Counted from the stretch's first letter, positions 53,719 to 62,908 are shown. The stretch is DNA of 64,000 nucleotides from Candidatus Thorarchaeota archaeon SMTZ1-83 (GCA_001563325.1 LRSK01000051.1:1-64000); one strand, 5' to 3'. The notes: generated by a model not told the origin, from the sequence alone. Made by a program: numbers and translations.

Positions 53719-54402
53719 TCACCAACCACGTAGCAGCCGCACAATCAATTCGAACAGCGCAATGTAGAAATTGCCGCTTGGCGGTGCAATGAACGCTTCC
53801 GATACATGGAAGTAGGGCCGAAGGACCCACGCAAGCTGTGTTCCCACAAACGCAAGCACAAAGCTGCCAATGACCATGGCTAGTACCCAACGTTTGTTCT
53901 CCCCGTGAATTCGGCTAAAGCCCTGAAGCAGATAGCTGACTGCAGTTAGCCCTGATATCCCGAAGAACAGTACGTTGAGCAGCACTGTGAAGCCATATGT
54001 CGCGAACGTACGTTCGGGGGTTGTCAAGGTGAAGAAGAGAGTCACTGGAAAGAAGGCCATGAGCATCATTGTGAGAAGGCTGATGCTTACCATGAACAAT
54101 ACTGTGAGCTGCCTAAGACTCAGATCGCCCCCAAGTATGCCGTTAAGCACGTAGTAGGTCGGCAATGAAACATAGAGTGACACGAGGAGAAGTAGAGGTA
54201 TCTTGATGGCGTCATAGAGAATCTGAAGTCCGCCGGCGTAGAAACCCATCACAACACCGTATACTGCACCAAACAGCAGGGTGGCAATGGTCGAAGCGAT
54301 GAAATACTCCTTGAGATTCTTCTCCTCCTGGATGCTCTTGTAGACTGCTTCCCGGTCTCTGATGAATAGACTCAGGGTTTCCAGCAGAGCCTGAATGTTC
54401 AA
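53719..54402 (-). CDS. Yip1-like multi-pass membrane protein
   Basis: About 228 residues from the TTG at 54402; GAGGTG lies 6 bases upstream and a TATA-like GGATATAAG lies at 54444-54452, so the longer frame to 54459 is unlikely. Five to six hydrophobic segments; the N-terminal cytoplasmic part and overall pattern resemble the Yip1 domain superfamily. Role unknown. Confidence 0.55.
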   Translation of the reverse strand: MNIQALLETLSLFIRDREAVYKSIQEEKNLKEYFIASTIATLLFGAVYGVVMGFYAGGLQILYDAIKIPLLLLVSLYVSLPTYYVLNGILGGDLSLRQLTVLFMVSISLLTMMLMAFFPVTLFFTLTTPERTFATYGFTVLLNVLFFGISGLTAVSYLLQGFSRIHGENKRWVLAMVIGSFVLAFVGTQLAWVLRPYFHVSEAFIAPPSGNFYIALFELIVRLLRGW

Positions 54403-54443
54403 CAAAAACACCTCTTGAACCTCGAATACTCTGTGGATGCTTG

Positions 54444-54452
54444 GATATAAGA
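54444..54452 (-). promoter_or_regulatory. TATA-like box of the Yip1-like gene
   Basis: GGATATAAG on the plus strand (CTTATATCC on the coding strand), about 42 bases before the TTG start; it decides the start codon. Confidence 0.4.
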
Positions 54453-54634
54453 CCTTCAATCGGACGATGTGCGTACTATGGCCTGCTCTGGAGGGAAGAT
54501 TAGAGGGAGTCGTCTACTCGAGTTCTGGCCTCAAGGAGGCTGACGGTTAGTCAAACATCCCCTCAAAAGGTGATGAAGAAACTCTGAGTGGCCCGAGCAG
54601 AGGTTGGACCCCTGCTTCGTATGGTCGTATGGCT

Positions 54635-55036
54635 CTATTTGTCGGTCTTGACTCTTGGGGCAGATACAACCTGAATCGGGTTACCCTCACTGTCCTCGAT
54701 ATTGAAGTATGACACCATATCTGGGATATCCACGATTTGAGTTGCATCGACTCCCTTGCTACCCAGGTACTTCTTGGTCACATCTAAGTCGTCTACTACA
54801 AGCGTCAGAGTTCCTGAGCCCCGATCTAGTTCGCCCTCTTCTTTGAGGTTGAGTCCCAACTTTGCACCAGTTATGGGCAAATCAAACTCAGCCCAGCCGA
54901 CTTCCTCGCCGCCGTCCCATGTCTTCTCGAATCCCAGTACTTCCTCGTAGAATCTCTTTGCTCGACTGAAATCCTTGACATCATACTGGAAATACACTGA
55001 ATCCTTGCTGTATGGAACTGGATACTTGTCTGTCAT
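54635..55036 (-). CDS. VOC (glyoxalase/bleomycin-resistance) family protein
   Basis: 133 residues with two beta-alpha-beta-beta-beta modules: VYFQYDVKDFSRAKRFYEEVLGF and TLTLVVDDLDVTKKYL. FNIEDSEGNPIQV ends the second module, with E in the metal position. Reaction unknown. Confidence 0.85.
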   Translation of the reverse strand: MTDKYPVPYSKDSVYFQYDVKDFSRAKRFYEEVLGFEKTWDGGEEVGWAEFDLPITGAKLGLNLKEEGELDRGSGTLTLVVDDLDVTKKYLGSKGVDATQIVDIPDMVSYFNIEDSEGNPIQVVSAPRVKTDK

Positions 55037-55192
55037 TCAAACCAGCCTCTCAATATGCCAGTTAACTATTGTTGACTGGAGAAAGAGATAAGTGTTCGCC
55101 TTGACTCCAGCCCTGACAGGAATGCAATCATTGATAGCCTACAAGCTGCTTCATTTTGCATGCACCATCGTCTAGAGTGGTGACAGAGGAGT

Positions 55193-55450
55193 GTGACGAA
55201 TATTCCGAGAAGCAGCGGCAGGCTCGCAGCTGGCGCCCTAATACTAATCATTGGAGCTGCAATCTTTGTTGATGACCTTCATGATTTTGTAGCTGGAACA
55301 GACTGGCTACACTGGCTACCAGAGTTTCCCCCGATAATGATTGGAACCTTTCATCTGGAGCATCTATACATTGGTGCACTCATCATACATTGGTGCACTC
55401 ATCATGCTAGTTGGGCTAATCATAATGGCCCGCTCGTAGTTCAGTCCTAG
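55193..55450 (+). pseudogene. Small two-helix membrane protein, frameshifted by a 19-bp tandem duplication
   Basis: The open frame starts at GTG 55193 with a strong AGAGGAG ribosome site. A first membrane helix is near residues 11-26 (AAGALILIIGAAIFV). The perfect tandem repeat of TACATTGGTGCACTCATCA at 55367-55385 and 55386-55404 changes the frame. With one copy removed, the reading continues YIGALIMLVGLIIMARS and stops at 55439, restoring a second membrane helix (75 residues). As it stands, the C-terminus is unrelated and ends at 55450. Either a real recent mutation or an assembly artefact. Family unknown. Confidence 0.65.
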
Positions 55451-55467
55451 GTACGGACTGCAGACTC

Positions 55468-56406
55468 CTAGCCCTTCAGACTATCAAGTGCTCCAATAAC
55501 CAGCATTGGGAAAATGATGGTCGCATCGCCAATGACTGTTTCAAACATGGCATCGGTCTGCATCTTCTGCCAAGAGACCCCTTCCACAAGCGGGGCACCA
55601 CCAAGGCTGCCACCTTCAGGCCGGTCAAGTGTGACTTGAACCGCCACATCAAGGCCGCCTCTGAGAATCGTGGACCCCATTGTGAAATGCTTGGTGAGTC
55701 CTCCACCAAGCATGATGGCCCCTGTTCTCTTTGCCTCAGTCACGATTTCGCCGAGGATCCTGAGATCCTTCACAAAGTCGAGACTGAACTGTTTCATTGT
55801 GCTGTATGTATACATGTGAAGCCCTAGCATTGAGTCCATGAGCCCGGGCGAGAATATTGGGACGTTGTTGTGGGCCGCCTGAAACATTACGGACTCCTTG
55901 TCGGTCAAGGTGTGCCCAAGCTTCGCCAGGAACTCGCTGGGCGCCAGAGCTGTCATCTGTTCCTCGGGCAGAGCGTCCAGAAACTCATAGACTCTCTTCT
56001 CAAGTGTTTCGAAGTGCTTCTCTTCAACATAGAGGTCAGCAATTCGACCCATCCCTGCCTCTCTCAGTTGGTGATCATCTCTGTCGCTAGAGACCCGATG
56101 GTGTCTGCCACCGTATGCCTCCACCAAGTCGTGAACGATATTCGCACCGCTTGTTACTATTGCGTTCACCTTCCCCAGACCCACCAAGTGACTGATGAGT
56201 CTGCGTAGGCCACCTGGAATCATGGGTCCAGAAAGTGACAGAAACTTGAAACAGTCCGAATCATCGAACATTCGTGCAACTATGGATGCTGCTCTTCCAA
56301 GTCGCCCCGCTCCAAGGACTCCAACATCTTTCATGGCCTCTAGGAGTCCACTGATAGATACAACACTTGTAGGGTCTATGTGGTGAACAGATTTCATTGC
56401 AGCCAC
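55468..56406 (-). CDS. dys: Deoxyhypusine synthase
   Basis: 312 residues. Transfers the aminobutyl group of spermidine to the conserved lysine of aIF5A. Matching segments include GVLGAGRLGRAASIV, TSGANIVHDLVEA, PIFSPGLMDSMLGLHMYTYS and the region with the catalytic lysine, PLVEGVSWQKM. An internal ATG four codons in is an alternative start. No aIF5A gene is nearby. Confidence 0.94.
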   Translation of the reverse strand: MAAMKSVHHIDPTSVVSISGLLEAMKDVGVLGAGRLGRAASIVARMFDDSDCFKFLSLSGPMIPGGLRRLISHLVGLGKVNAIVTSGANIVHDLVEAYGGRHHRVSSDRDDHQLREAGMGRIADLYVEEKHFETLEKRVYEFLDALPEEQMTALAPSEFLAKLGHTLTDKESVMFQAAHNNVPIFSPGLMDSMLGLHMYTYSTMKQFSLDFVKDLRILGEIVTEAKRTGAIMLGGGLTKHFTMGSTILRGGLDVAVQVTLDRPEGGSLGGAPLVEGVSWQKMQTDAMFETVIGDATIIFPMLVIGALDSLKG

Positions 56407-56502
56407 GGACAGCGGGAGCTTGAGGCATCGAGATAAGTCATACGGAAGTACGAGTTCAAAAAGACTGAGAGGGTCAGAAGTATTCTGGTAGAAGAGGGAA
56501 AA

Positions 56503-56548
56503 ATGCGGGCCCGAGCCATTTCCGGGAGGGCTTGACTCAGACCCGCAT
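56503..56548. other. Hairpin in the DHS/membrane protein intergenic region
   Basis: ATGCGGG (56503) pairs with CCCGCAT (56542-56548); inner GCCC/GGGC. On the minus strand the stem is followed by a T-run, so it could be a terminator of an upstream-oriented transcript or a leader structure of the DHS gene. The surrounding 309 bases (56407-56715) show no gene. Confidence 0.4.
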
Positions 56549-56715
56549 AGCCCAAAACGAATCGAGTATGACTATTATGAGCGCAAGCTTGGTTCAGCAT
56601 TTCGGCCTGTGGTGGTGGGTTCCGAAGAACTGGATAGTTGTAGAGGGAGAGGTGAAAGTAATTCACTTGCGCGCACTTCAATACCTTTTAAACAATCATA
56701 GGAGTTCACTACACT

Positions 56716-57348
56716 ATGCAGAGTGTTGTTCAGGTCTACTCCTTCGTGGTCATCACGAATGCACTCTTCTTTCAAGGAGTTCTGACCTACATTGTGCGAA
56801 AAGGTCGAAACAACTTCCTAGACGATATTAGCAACTTCCGTCGTCCAAGTTCTGCACTCTCTCGTTACTACTCATGGCGTGTGACCAAGCTACGAAATGC
56901 GCTCCTGGAAACAGTTCTCTTCGAAACGTTTCTCATTTCGTCTATAATAGGAATCATCGCGTCTGCGGGAATACTCAATCTGCTTCTCCCTCTATCTCCA
57001 GTTATCCTGTTTGTAGTCATAATCTCTACATTGACCTCACTCCAGATGTCTTGGAGAGTGAAGGGAATCGTGGAGCGTGAAGAGAACATACTCAGTAGGC
57101 TCAGGAGTACAGAAGATAAGATTGGGCTTGTACGAGAGATGGTGGACGAACTTTACCAAGCAGGAGCGTACGCAGATGGTCGAATATGGTTCGCTTTGTT
57201 CAAGATCACTCTCCGTGAGGACTCGATGGGGTGGTCAGTACGTGATGTGCTAATGGAGAAAAGCAAGAAGATTGTGGACCGCATAGAGAGCCACATTGCG
57301 GAAACAACAGATACGGCCCCACCCAAGGGTGGGCCAGAGATTGAGTGA
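56716..57348 (+). CDS. Membrane protein with charged C-terminal tail, unknown
   Basis: 210 residues. Membrane segments at about 3-27 and 63-110 (two helices). A basic loop lies between, and a long helical hydrophilic C-terminus follows. Unrecognised. TATA-like TTTTAAAC is about 25 bases upstream. The TATA of L35Ae follows its 3' end. Confidence 0.5.
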   Translation: MQSVVQVYSFVVITNALFFQGVLTYIVRKGRNNFLDDISNFRRPSSALSRYYSWRVTKLRNALLETVLFETFLISSIIGIIASAGILNLLLPLSPVILFVVIISTLTSLQMSWRVKGIVEREENILSRLRSTEDKIGLVREMVDELYQAGAYADGRIWFALFKITLREDSMGWSVRDVLMEKSKKIVDRIESHIAETTDTAPPKGGPEIE

Positions 57349-57375
57349 GTCCAGGAACCGGGGATATTCAGCAAC

Positions 57376-57384
57376 TCTTATATT
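57376..57384 (+). promoter_or_regulatory. TATA box of rpl35ae
   Basis: CTTATATTG, about 50 bases before the GTG start. Confidence 0.5.
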
Positions 57385-57428
57385 GCGTACAAAGGGCGTC
57401 AACGAGAATTTCCGAGGAGGAACCACAG

Positions 57429-57713
57429 GTGTCTAAGAAGGGTGTTAAGAAGGGTCTGCAAGGCGTCGTCACAAGCTACCGAAGAGGCAAACACCTGCAG
57501 CATCCTAACCAAGTGCTTCTTCTGTTCAACGATGTCAAGACTAGAGCAGAGGCCTCGGCACTTGTGGGAAGGAAGGTACGCTGGACTTCTGACACGGGAC
57601 GTGAGTTCCTGGGGAAAGTACTTGGCCCTCACGGAAATGGTGGAGCAGTCCGTGCCAAGTTCCGCACAAATCTCCCGGGTCAAGCCATCGGGACACCTGT
57701 GGAGATTCTGTAG
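57429..57713 (+). CDS. rpl35ae: Large ribosomal subunit protein eL33 (L35Ae)
   Basis: 94 residues from GTG at 57429, preceded by AGGAGG at 57416-57421. The family core GLQGVVTSYRRGKHLQHPNQVLL, RKVRW and GPHGNGGAVRAKF is present. The open frame to 57345 would run through the promoter and is unlikely. Confidence 0.92.
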   Translation: MSKKGVKKGLQGVVTSYRRGKHLQHPNQVLLLFNDVKTRAEASALVGRKVRWTSDTGREFLGKVLGPHGNGGAVRAKFRTNLPGQAIGTPVEIL

Positions 57714-57889
57714 AGCGGCACCAACTTTTATCTGAGATTCAAGTGAGTCAGACAAGGCTCCGATGATGCAATTGGCTATCCGAGGGCAGAAATGTCCAGC
57801 GACGAGTCATAGTTAGACTGAGGAGCCACTACCAGTGACTTACCACGATGAGCAGAGAGGCCCTATGGCCTTCTGGGAGGAGAACATCA

Positions 57890-58471
57890 ATGCTTGAGTG
57901 GGTCTTCTACTATGGTGCATATTGTCTGGCGGGTTTCACACTCAAGCTTGGAGACGATCTGTTAGATGAGTTCGATAAGCCGATTATTGCACTAGTACCG
58001 CTGGCTTTGTCTGGTCTATTATTCGGACTAGTCATGACTGTATCTGAGTTGGATCTTGTGCTGATGGTAGCGATAGTAATCGGAGTGGCTCTATCTGGTA
58101 AGGTGAATAGACCGCAGTTTCTAGTAGGATTCGTACTGATTGGCGTCGTACTATTTGTGATTGGAGTTCCGATTATCACAAGCTGGCTTGACTGGTTCGT
58201 CATTCTAGGGACCCTTCTTGTGGCAGCGGTTCTTGATGAGCGAGGAAATGATTGGGCAGAGAGCAATGGAGGTCGTTGGGTCAATGGCTTCTTTCGTTTC
58301 AGGTTCACTCTGAAGCTGTCTGTGCTCATCCTTGCAGTGATTTGGACTGCCTTTCTGCCAAGTGCAATCGGACTATGGCTCCTCGACTTGGGCTATGAAA
58401 CTGTGGGATACATCACTCGAACGGCATCTATTGGAAAATCTGATAGGCGAGACTACAGCACACATCCATGA
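57890..58471 (+). CDS. Polytopic membrane protein with two acidic motifs
   Basis: 193 residues from the ATG at 57890, preceded by GGAGGAG. Six or so hydrophobic segments. Two acidic motifs, GDDLLDEFD after the first segment and LDERGND near the middle, vaguely resemble the Mg-binding loops of prenyl-transferring membrane enzymes, but I cannot assign it. Its 3' end overlaps the convergent radical SAM gene by 44 bases. Confidence 0.5.
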   Translation: MLEWVFYYGAYCLAGFTLKLGDDLLDEFDKPIIALVPLALSGLLFGLVMTVSELDLVLMVAIVIGVALSGKVNRPQFLVGFVLIGVVLFVIGVPIITSWLDWFVILGTLLVAAVLDERGNDWAESNGGRWVNGFFRFRFTLKLSVLILAVIWTAFLPSAIGLWLLDLGYETVGYITRTASIGKSDRRDYSTHP

Positions 58472-59435
58472 AGACCGGTTTGAGTCCGCGATCTCTTGCG
58501 AAATCAACGCCCTCCTGGCTTACGTATGCAATCCCGTTTGCTCCACTCATCACTGCATTCTTGTCAGAGTCTATCTTGTGCTGACCCATCGGACGTGCAC
58601 AGCCAAGGAGTAAAGGAGTCTTCTCCATTCCACGACGTGCAATAGTCATGATTCTTCCAATCGTTTCTGGAGAAGGTGGGCTGACGGACTCCATCGGCGT
58701 CTTTCTTACTGGATTCAGTGCAATCACGACGACGGCTGCGGGATTATTGTCCGCAATCATCTGCAGTGCTTCTAGCTCCCCACCAATCTTCCCATAGTTT
58801 ATGCCCACCAATACATGCGGGACAGTCGGAATATCAGCATCTCGAAGAAGACTGAGAGAGGCATTCATTCTGCTTGGGCCGTCTTCGATGTGATAGACAT
58901 TCTCGGCCACCTGTTCATCACCAATGATGTCCAGCATGGCCGCATCAATCGATGCTTCCTGTAGCAATTCGGCCGTTTTCACACTCACAAGACCAGTGTG
59001 AATCACAACCTTCAGGTCCAGCTCAGTCTTCACTGTCTTGATGGCTTCTCCAAACCGGTCTAGAGGTACATGACCTTTCGAGTCGGAGCCCCCGCTAATC
59101 AGAACTCCTTCGGCCCCGCGCATCTTTGCCTCCTGACATTTCCGAACTAGCTCTTCTGGTGTGACGGCGGGAATCATCCCTCTTAGTAAGTGCCCATCAC
59201 AATGGTCACAACCTAACGAGCAGGCAGTGCCAGTAACACTGATGGAGATGAAGTTGTGAGGGCTCGATTGCTTGTGATCAGCTATCTTGTACGGATATGC
59301 TGTGGGACTATAGCACAGCAAGTCATCTCCGAAGACATTCCGCCTGCTTTCGAAAGCGGTCTGCATCAACTCTTCTAGCTGAGAGCTTGATGCCTCTAGG
59401 ATGGTCTTGCCGTCGGAGAGAATGTCGAATCCCAA
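58428..59435 (-). CDS. Radical SAM protein, biotin-synthase-like (COG1856 type)
   Basis: 335 residues. CxxxCxxC in TGTACSLGCDHCDGHLL (about 76-86 region); TIM-barrel-like pattern with SGGSDSKGHVPLDRF and HVLVGINYGKIGGE. Resembles uncharacterised biotin-synthase homologues, a group that includes archaeal lipoyl synthase components LipS. The C-terminal CCSLAYQIF is unusual and may ligate a second cluster. The role is inferred only. Confidence 0.7.
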   Translation of the reverse strand: MGFDILSDGKTILEASSSQLEELMQTAFESRRNVFGDDLLCYSPTAYPYKIADHKQSSPHNFISISVTGTACSLGCDHCDGHLLRGMIPAVTPEELVRKCQEAKMRGAEGVLISGGSDSKGHVPLDRFGEAIKTVKTELDLKVVIHTGLVSVKTAELLQEASIDAAMLDIIGDEQVAENVYHIEDGPSRMNASLSLLRDADIPTVPHVLVGINYGKIGGELEALQMIADNNPAAVVVIALNPVRKTPMESVSPPSPETIGRIMTIARRGMEKTPLLLGCARPMGQHKIDSDKNAVMSGANGIAYVSQEGVDFARDRGLKPVFMDVCCSLAYQIFQ

Positions 59436-59593
59436 GTCTGTGCCTCAGTCTACGCATTCTAAGTGCTGCTATTAGGATTGCGATATGCGGCGTATCAAGT
59501 GGGAGGAATTGAGTAATGGTAGCAGAAGTCAACACCATACACAACGGAAGAAATGCAGAGGCAGGTTCAAAAAGACCGTCAATGTCCTGAAAC

Positions 59594-59603
59594 CATAAAT
59601 AAG
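59594..59603 (+). promoter_or_regulatory. TATA box of the acetyl-CoA synthetase subunit gene
   Basis: CATAAATAAG, about 40 bases before the ATG at 59641. Confidence 0.45.
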
Positions 59604-59640
59604 GCGAACGAGTCAGCAGAGCTAAGAGGTCTGAAGAAGG

Positions 59641-60366
59641 ATGAAAGCTGCCAAGAAGATATTCAAGACAGCCCGCGACGAGGGTCGGACCTTCGTCCTC
59701 GAACATGAGGCAAAGGACATAATGAAGGCATACGGGATTCCCATTCCACCCTATGAAACAGCGACGACAGCTGAAGAGGCAGTGAAGAAATCAGAGAAGA
59801 TTGGCTTTCCCGTAGTTCTGAAGATTCTCTCCAAGGACGTTCTTCACAAGTCTGATGCTGGAGGAGTCAAAATCAACCTGAAGAATGCCGACGAAGTGAA
59901 AGAGGCCTTTGCGGAGATTATGGACAATGCAAAGGCATACGGCAAAGAGAAGGGAACCAAGGTGGATTTGAGCAAAGGCGTTTTCATTTCTGACTTTGCC
60001 GACATGGGAACCGAGGTCATTGTGGGTGTCACGCGAGACCCTCAGTTTGGTCCTGCTCTGATGTTTGGTCTTGGCGGCATCTTTGTCGAGGTATTGAAAG
60101 ATGTGACATTTCGTTTGATACCGCTGGCGGAGATTGATGCACGAGAGATGATCCGAGAGATCAAGGCTGCAAAGATTCTGGATGGCGTACGCGGCGAGGC
60201 TCCACGGGATGTGGATGCCTTAGTTGATGTGATTATGGCCGTTTCTAAGATGGTGGAGGAGAACCCGGAAATCACGGAGCTAGACTGCAATCCAGTGTTC
60301 CTCTACGAGAAGGGCAAAGGTGTTCTTGTAGTGGATGCTAGGATACTGATTGAAGGCCCTGAATAG
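59641..60366 (+). CDS. ADP-forming acetyl-CoA synthetase beta subunit
   Basis: 241 residues, ATP-grasp fold. LEHEAKDIMKAYGIPIPPYETA, VVLKILSKDVLHKSDAGGVK and the LFGLGG-type MFGLGGIFVEVLKDVTFRL are diagnostic. With the alpha subunit it makes ATP from acetyl-CoA or similar thioesters. The alpha gene is not nearby. Confidence 0.92.
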   Translation: MKAAKKIFKTARDEGRTFVLEHEAKDIMKAYGIPIPPYETATTAEEAVKKSEKIGFPVVLKILSKDVLHKSDAGGVKINLKNADEVKEAFAEIMDNAKAYGKEKGTKVDLSKGVFISDFADMGTEVIVGVTRDPQFGPALMFGLGGIFVEVLKDVTFRLIPLAEIDAREMIREIKAAKILDGVRGEAPRDVDALVDVIMAVSKMVEENPEITELDCNPVFLYEKGKGVLVVDARILIEGPE

Positions 60367-60375
60367 AACAGAGTT

Positions 60376-61632
60376 CTACTCATTGAGAAGCCTATTGAGG
60401 AGGATTAGAGCTCTCTTCACATCAGAATCGGTCAATCGCTCTCTTGGTTGGGTCTTTGTACCACCCGCAAGAAGCAGGAGAAGAGCCGTGATTCTGGGAA
60501 TCAGCTTTGTGAACTGTAGCAAGAAGTCCCTATTACCGGTTGAATCGACCAATAGTCCTTCGATTCTCCGCCGCATGAGTGCCATTTTCTCCTCCACACC
60601 TTCCTCAGGCTGCAGGCTCTTGAAGAGTTCAACGACCTTGGACTGTTCATGAAAAAGAGCAGAAGGAACATCAATCTTGTCTAGAAAGCTCATAGCTCCT
60701 ACAATCACGGACTCATACTCATCGGCCTCTATACGGCTCATGCCCAGTTTCACTGCTTGAAGCTGTGCCAGGAGCCTGAGTGAGTTGGTCAGTATGTTCC
60801 GAGATGCACTTGGTGTCACCTTGGCGATATTGGCAAGATACTCTCCGTGAGACCGTTCCAGTCTTGCAGCGAGTGACGAGTCGAGTTTGCGGTCGAAGCC
60901 ACGAGCGAAATTGATCTCAGCAGCCTTTGACAGGGTTGGATTCGTAGCGATCTGACGCAATGCAGTAAGCGCCAAGAAGTCCTCTGGAGGGGTGTAGAAG
61001 AACAGTACTCTTGCTATGTCATAGGCTACCTCGAAGTCTTCTTCCTCGGTAGTACTACGCCCCTGACTCTTGCACACAAATGCGCTGAGAAGTAGCCAGA
61101 CTGAGACTATGTGTTGACGTAGATCTATGATTGCTTCCGTCGACCCAAGTCTGTGTTCTTTCAGAAAACCCGACAGCTTCTCCGCCGCTCCGGATGCCCT
61201 TCCCGAGGCGCCTTGTCCGATGCTAATCAGAGGCAGAGATTTGAGGAAGTTGCGAGGGTCTCTGGACGCAGGTCTGAGTACAAGTCCTGGTTCATCTCTA
61301 GACAGGGCCCACCACTTTGTAGTGGATGTGAAATAGTCCAGCAGATCAATGGCCGCAGTGAGATCTGGTATGTCAATGGAATCGCGGTAGTTCAGGTATG
61401 CGACATGTCGTGACCAGATCTCGATGAATCTCTTCAAGTGATGTGAAAGCTTCAGTTCAGCAAACTCATGGTCAGAGTACCTCTCTACGACTGAATCGAT
61501 GTGAGGGGCAATCTCCGCGGATATGTGCGCCTGAATAAGACCGCGGTAAACATCAATTGGCTTTCTGGCCAACGCTAAGATCTCCTGAACAAACTCGATG
61601 ACATGCTTTGCCAATATAAAAGACTGTGTCAC
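60376..61632 (-). CDS. Protein of unknown function with AAA-lid-like segments
   Basis: 418 residues, mostly helical, soluble. Unrecognised as a whole. SIDIPDLTAAIDLLDYF and RLTDSDVKRALILLNRLL resemble the lid helices of MCM/AAA proteins, but no Walker motifs exist. Convergent with the acyl-CoA synthetase gene. Confidence 0.4.
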   Translation of the reverse strand: MTQSFILAKHVIEFVQEILALARKPIDVYRGLIQAHISAEIAPHIDSVVERYSDHEFAELKLSHHLKRFIEIWSRHVAYLNYRDSIDIPDLTAAIDLLDYFTSTTKWWALSRDEPGLVLRPASRDPRNFLKSLPLISIGQGASGRASGAAEKLSGFLKEHRLGSTEAIIDLRQHIVSVWLLLSAFVCKSQGRSTTEEEDFEVAYDIARVLFFYTPPEDFLALTALRQIATNPTLSKAAEINFARGFDRKLDSSLAARLERSHGEYLANIAKVTPSASRNILTNSLRLLAQLQAVKLGMSRIEADEYESVIVGAMSFLDKIDVPSALFHEQSKVVELFKSLQPEEGVEEKMALMRRRIEGLLVDSTGNRDFLLQFTKLIPRITALLLLLAGGTKTQPRERLTDSDVKRALILLNRLLNE

Positions 61633-61676
61633 CGGCTCTCAAGTTCTCTAGAATGATTACCTACCAGCTCCCTTAA

Positions 61677-62444
61677 TCATTTGCCGAATCGTCGTGAGCG
61701 ACGCTCATAGGAACGCAGGGCACGCCAGATGTCTATTCTTCTTACAGCCGGCCAATAAATCTGGGCGAAGTATAGCTCGGAATAGGCGGACTGCCATAGA
61801 AGGAAACCGGAGAGTCGTTCCTCGCCTGATGTTCGGATGATCAAGTCAGGATCAGGGACCCCGTTCGTATACAAGTGGGTTTCAATCAGTTCCTCATCAA
61901 CGGCTGATGGGTCCAGCTCACCGTTTCGAATCTTCTCACCGATTGCCTGTACAGCATCCACCAGCTCCGCTCTGCCGGAGTACCCTATTGCCACATTCAG
62001 GATGTGGTCACTGTAGTTCTCAGTTTCCGCCTCTGCCTGTGCAATTGCCAGTTGGACTTCCTCTGGCAGCAAATCGACTCGACCAATTGCTTGAATTCGG
62101 ACCTTGTGCTTGTGGACATCAGGGTTTCCCACAACCTCGCTGAATTTCTCCTTGGCAATGGCCATGATCTCTTCTACTTCGTCGCGATTCCGCTCGAAGT
62201 TCTCGATCGAGAATGCGTAGAGTGTACAGACCTTGACTCCTGCCTCCCATAGAATTCTGAGTACATCCATCACCTTCTGGGCACCCTTGTGATGTCCGAA
62301 CCAAGGCACTTCAAGACCATGCTGTCTAGCATAGCGCCGGTTACCATCGAGAATAATCCCTACGTGACGGGGAGCTTGGTCTTTGTGCAACTGCCTATGC
62401 AAGACGTACTCGTACAGTCTGTATACAGGACCAGTCAGGTTCAA
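61677..62444 (-). CDS. uppS: Cis-prenyltransferase (undecaprenyl/dehydrodolichyl diphosphate synthase)
   Basis: 255 residues. HVGIILDGNRRYARQHG holds the catalytic Asp; AFSIENFERNRDEV and ELYFAQIYWPAV are typical. Makes the lipid carrier for N-glycosylation, a partner of the Alg7-like gene at 11104. TTG start. It follows the roadblock gene by 74 bases. Confidence 0.93.
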   Translation of the reverse strand: MNLTGPVYRLYEYVLHRQLHKDQAPRHVGIILDGNRRYARQHGLEVPWFGHHKGAQKVMDVLRILWEAGVKVCTLYAFSIENFERNRDEVEEIMAIAKEKFSEVVGNPDVHKHKVRIQAIGRVDLLPEEVQLAIAQAEAETENYSDHILNVAIGYSGRAELVDAVQAIGEKIRNGELDPSAVDEELIETHLYTNGVPDPDLIIRTSGEERLSGFLLWQSAYSELYFAQIYWPAVRRIDIWRALRSYERRSRRFGK

Positions 62445-62518
62445 TCAGTTGCACTTCCTATTTCACTCTGGGGCAAATGGCGCACCCTAATAGCCTTGAT
62501 GCTGGGGCAAGTAATGCA

Positions 62519-62890
62519 CTAGATCATCTGGGATACTTTCTCAGCCGCTCTCTTCATCTCAAGAAAGACCATGCCAAGCTTGGCACTGGCCGTTGTGGAA
62601 ACGGTGAGACAGGCATTCATTCCGGCTTGAATCACGAGCAACCAGCCATCTACACCCTTAATGTTGACCTGCTCTAGGTTGCCCTTTCCAAGCTCTATTG
62701 CAGCTTTCTCTCCAAGAGTCAACATGGCAGCTGTCATCGCTGCGACCTTTGCTTCATCGACATCAGTTGGCAAGGCCGACACAATTGGGAGTCCTTCGAC
62801 GCTGACTATTGCACAGGCCTCAATCTCAGGAATGCTCCCCTGCAGTTCGTTAAGGACGCCCTCCAAAGTGTCTCCGCGGGTCTCTGACAT
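62519..62890 (-). CDS. Roadblock/LC7 domain protein
   Basis: About 123 residues from the ATG at 62890, with GGTGAGG 6 bases upstream; a GTG at 62899 is the alternative. Roadblock core: ACAIVSVEGLPIVSALP, AAMTAAMLTLGEKAA. MglB-like family members are GTPase-activating or scaffold partners. Adjacent to the GTPase gene. Confidence 0.88.
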   Translation of the reverse strand: MSETRGDTLEGVLNELQGSIPEIEACAIVSVEGLPIVSALPTDVDEAKVAAMTAAMLTLGEKAAIELGKGNLEQVNIKGVDGWLLVIQAGMNACLTVSTTASAKLGMVFLEMKRAAEKVSQMI

Positions 62891-62908
62891 CAACCTCACC
62901 TGTCAATA

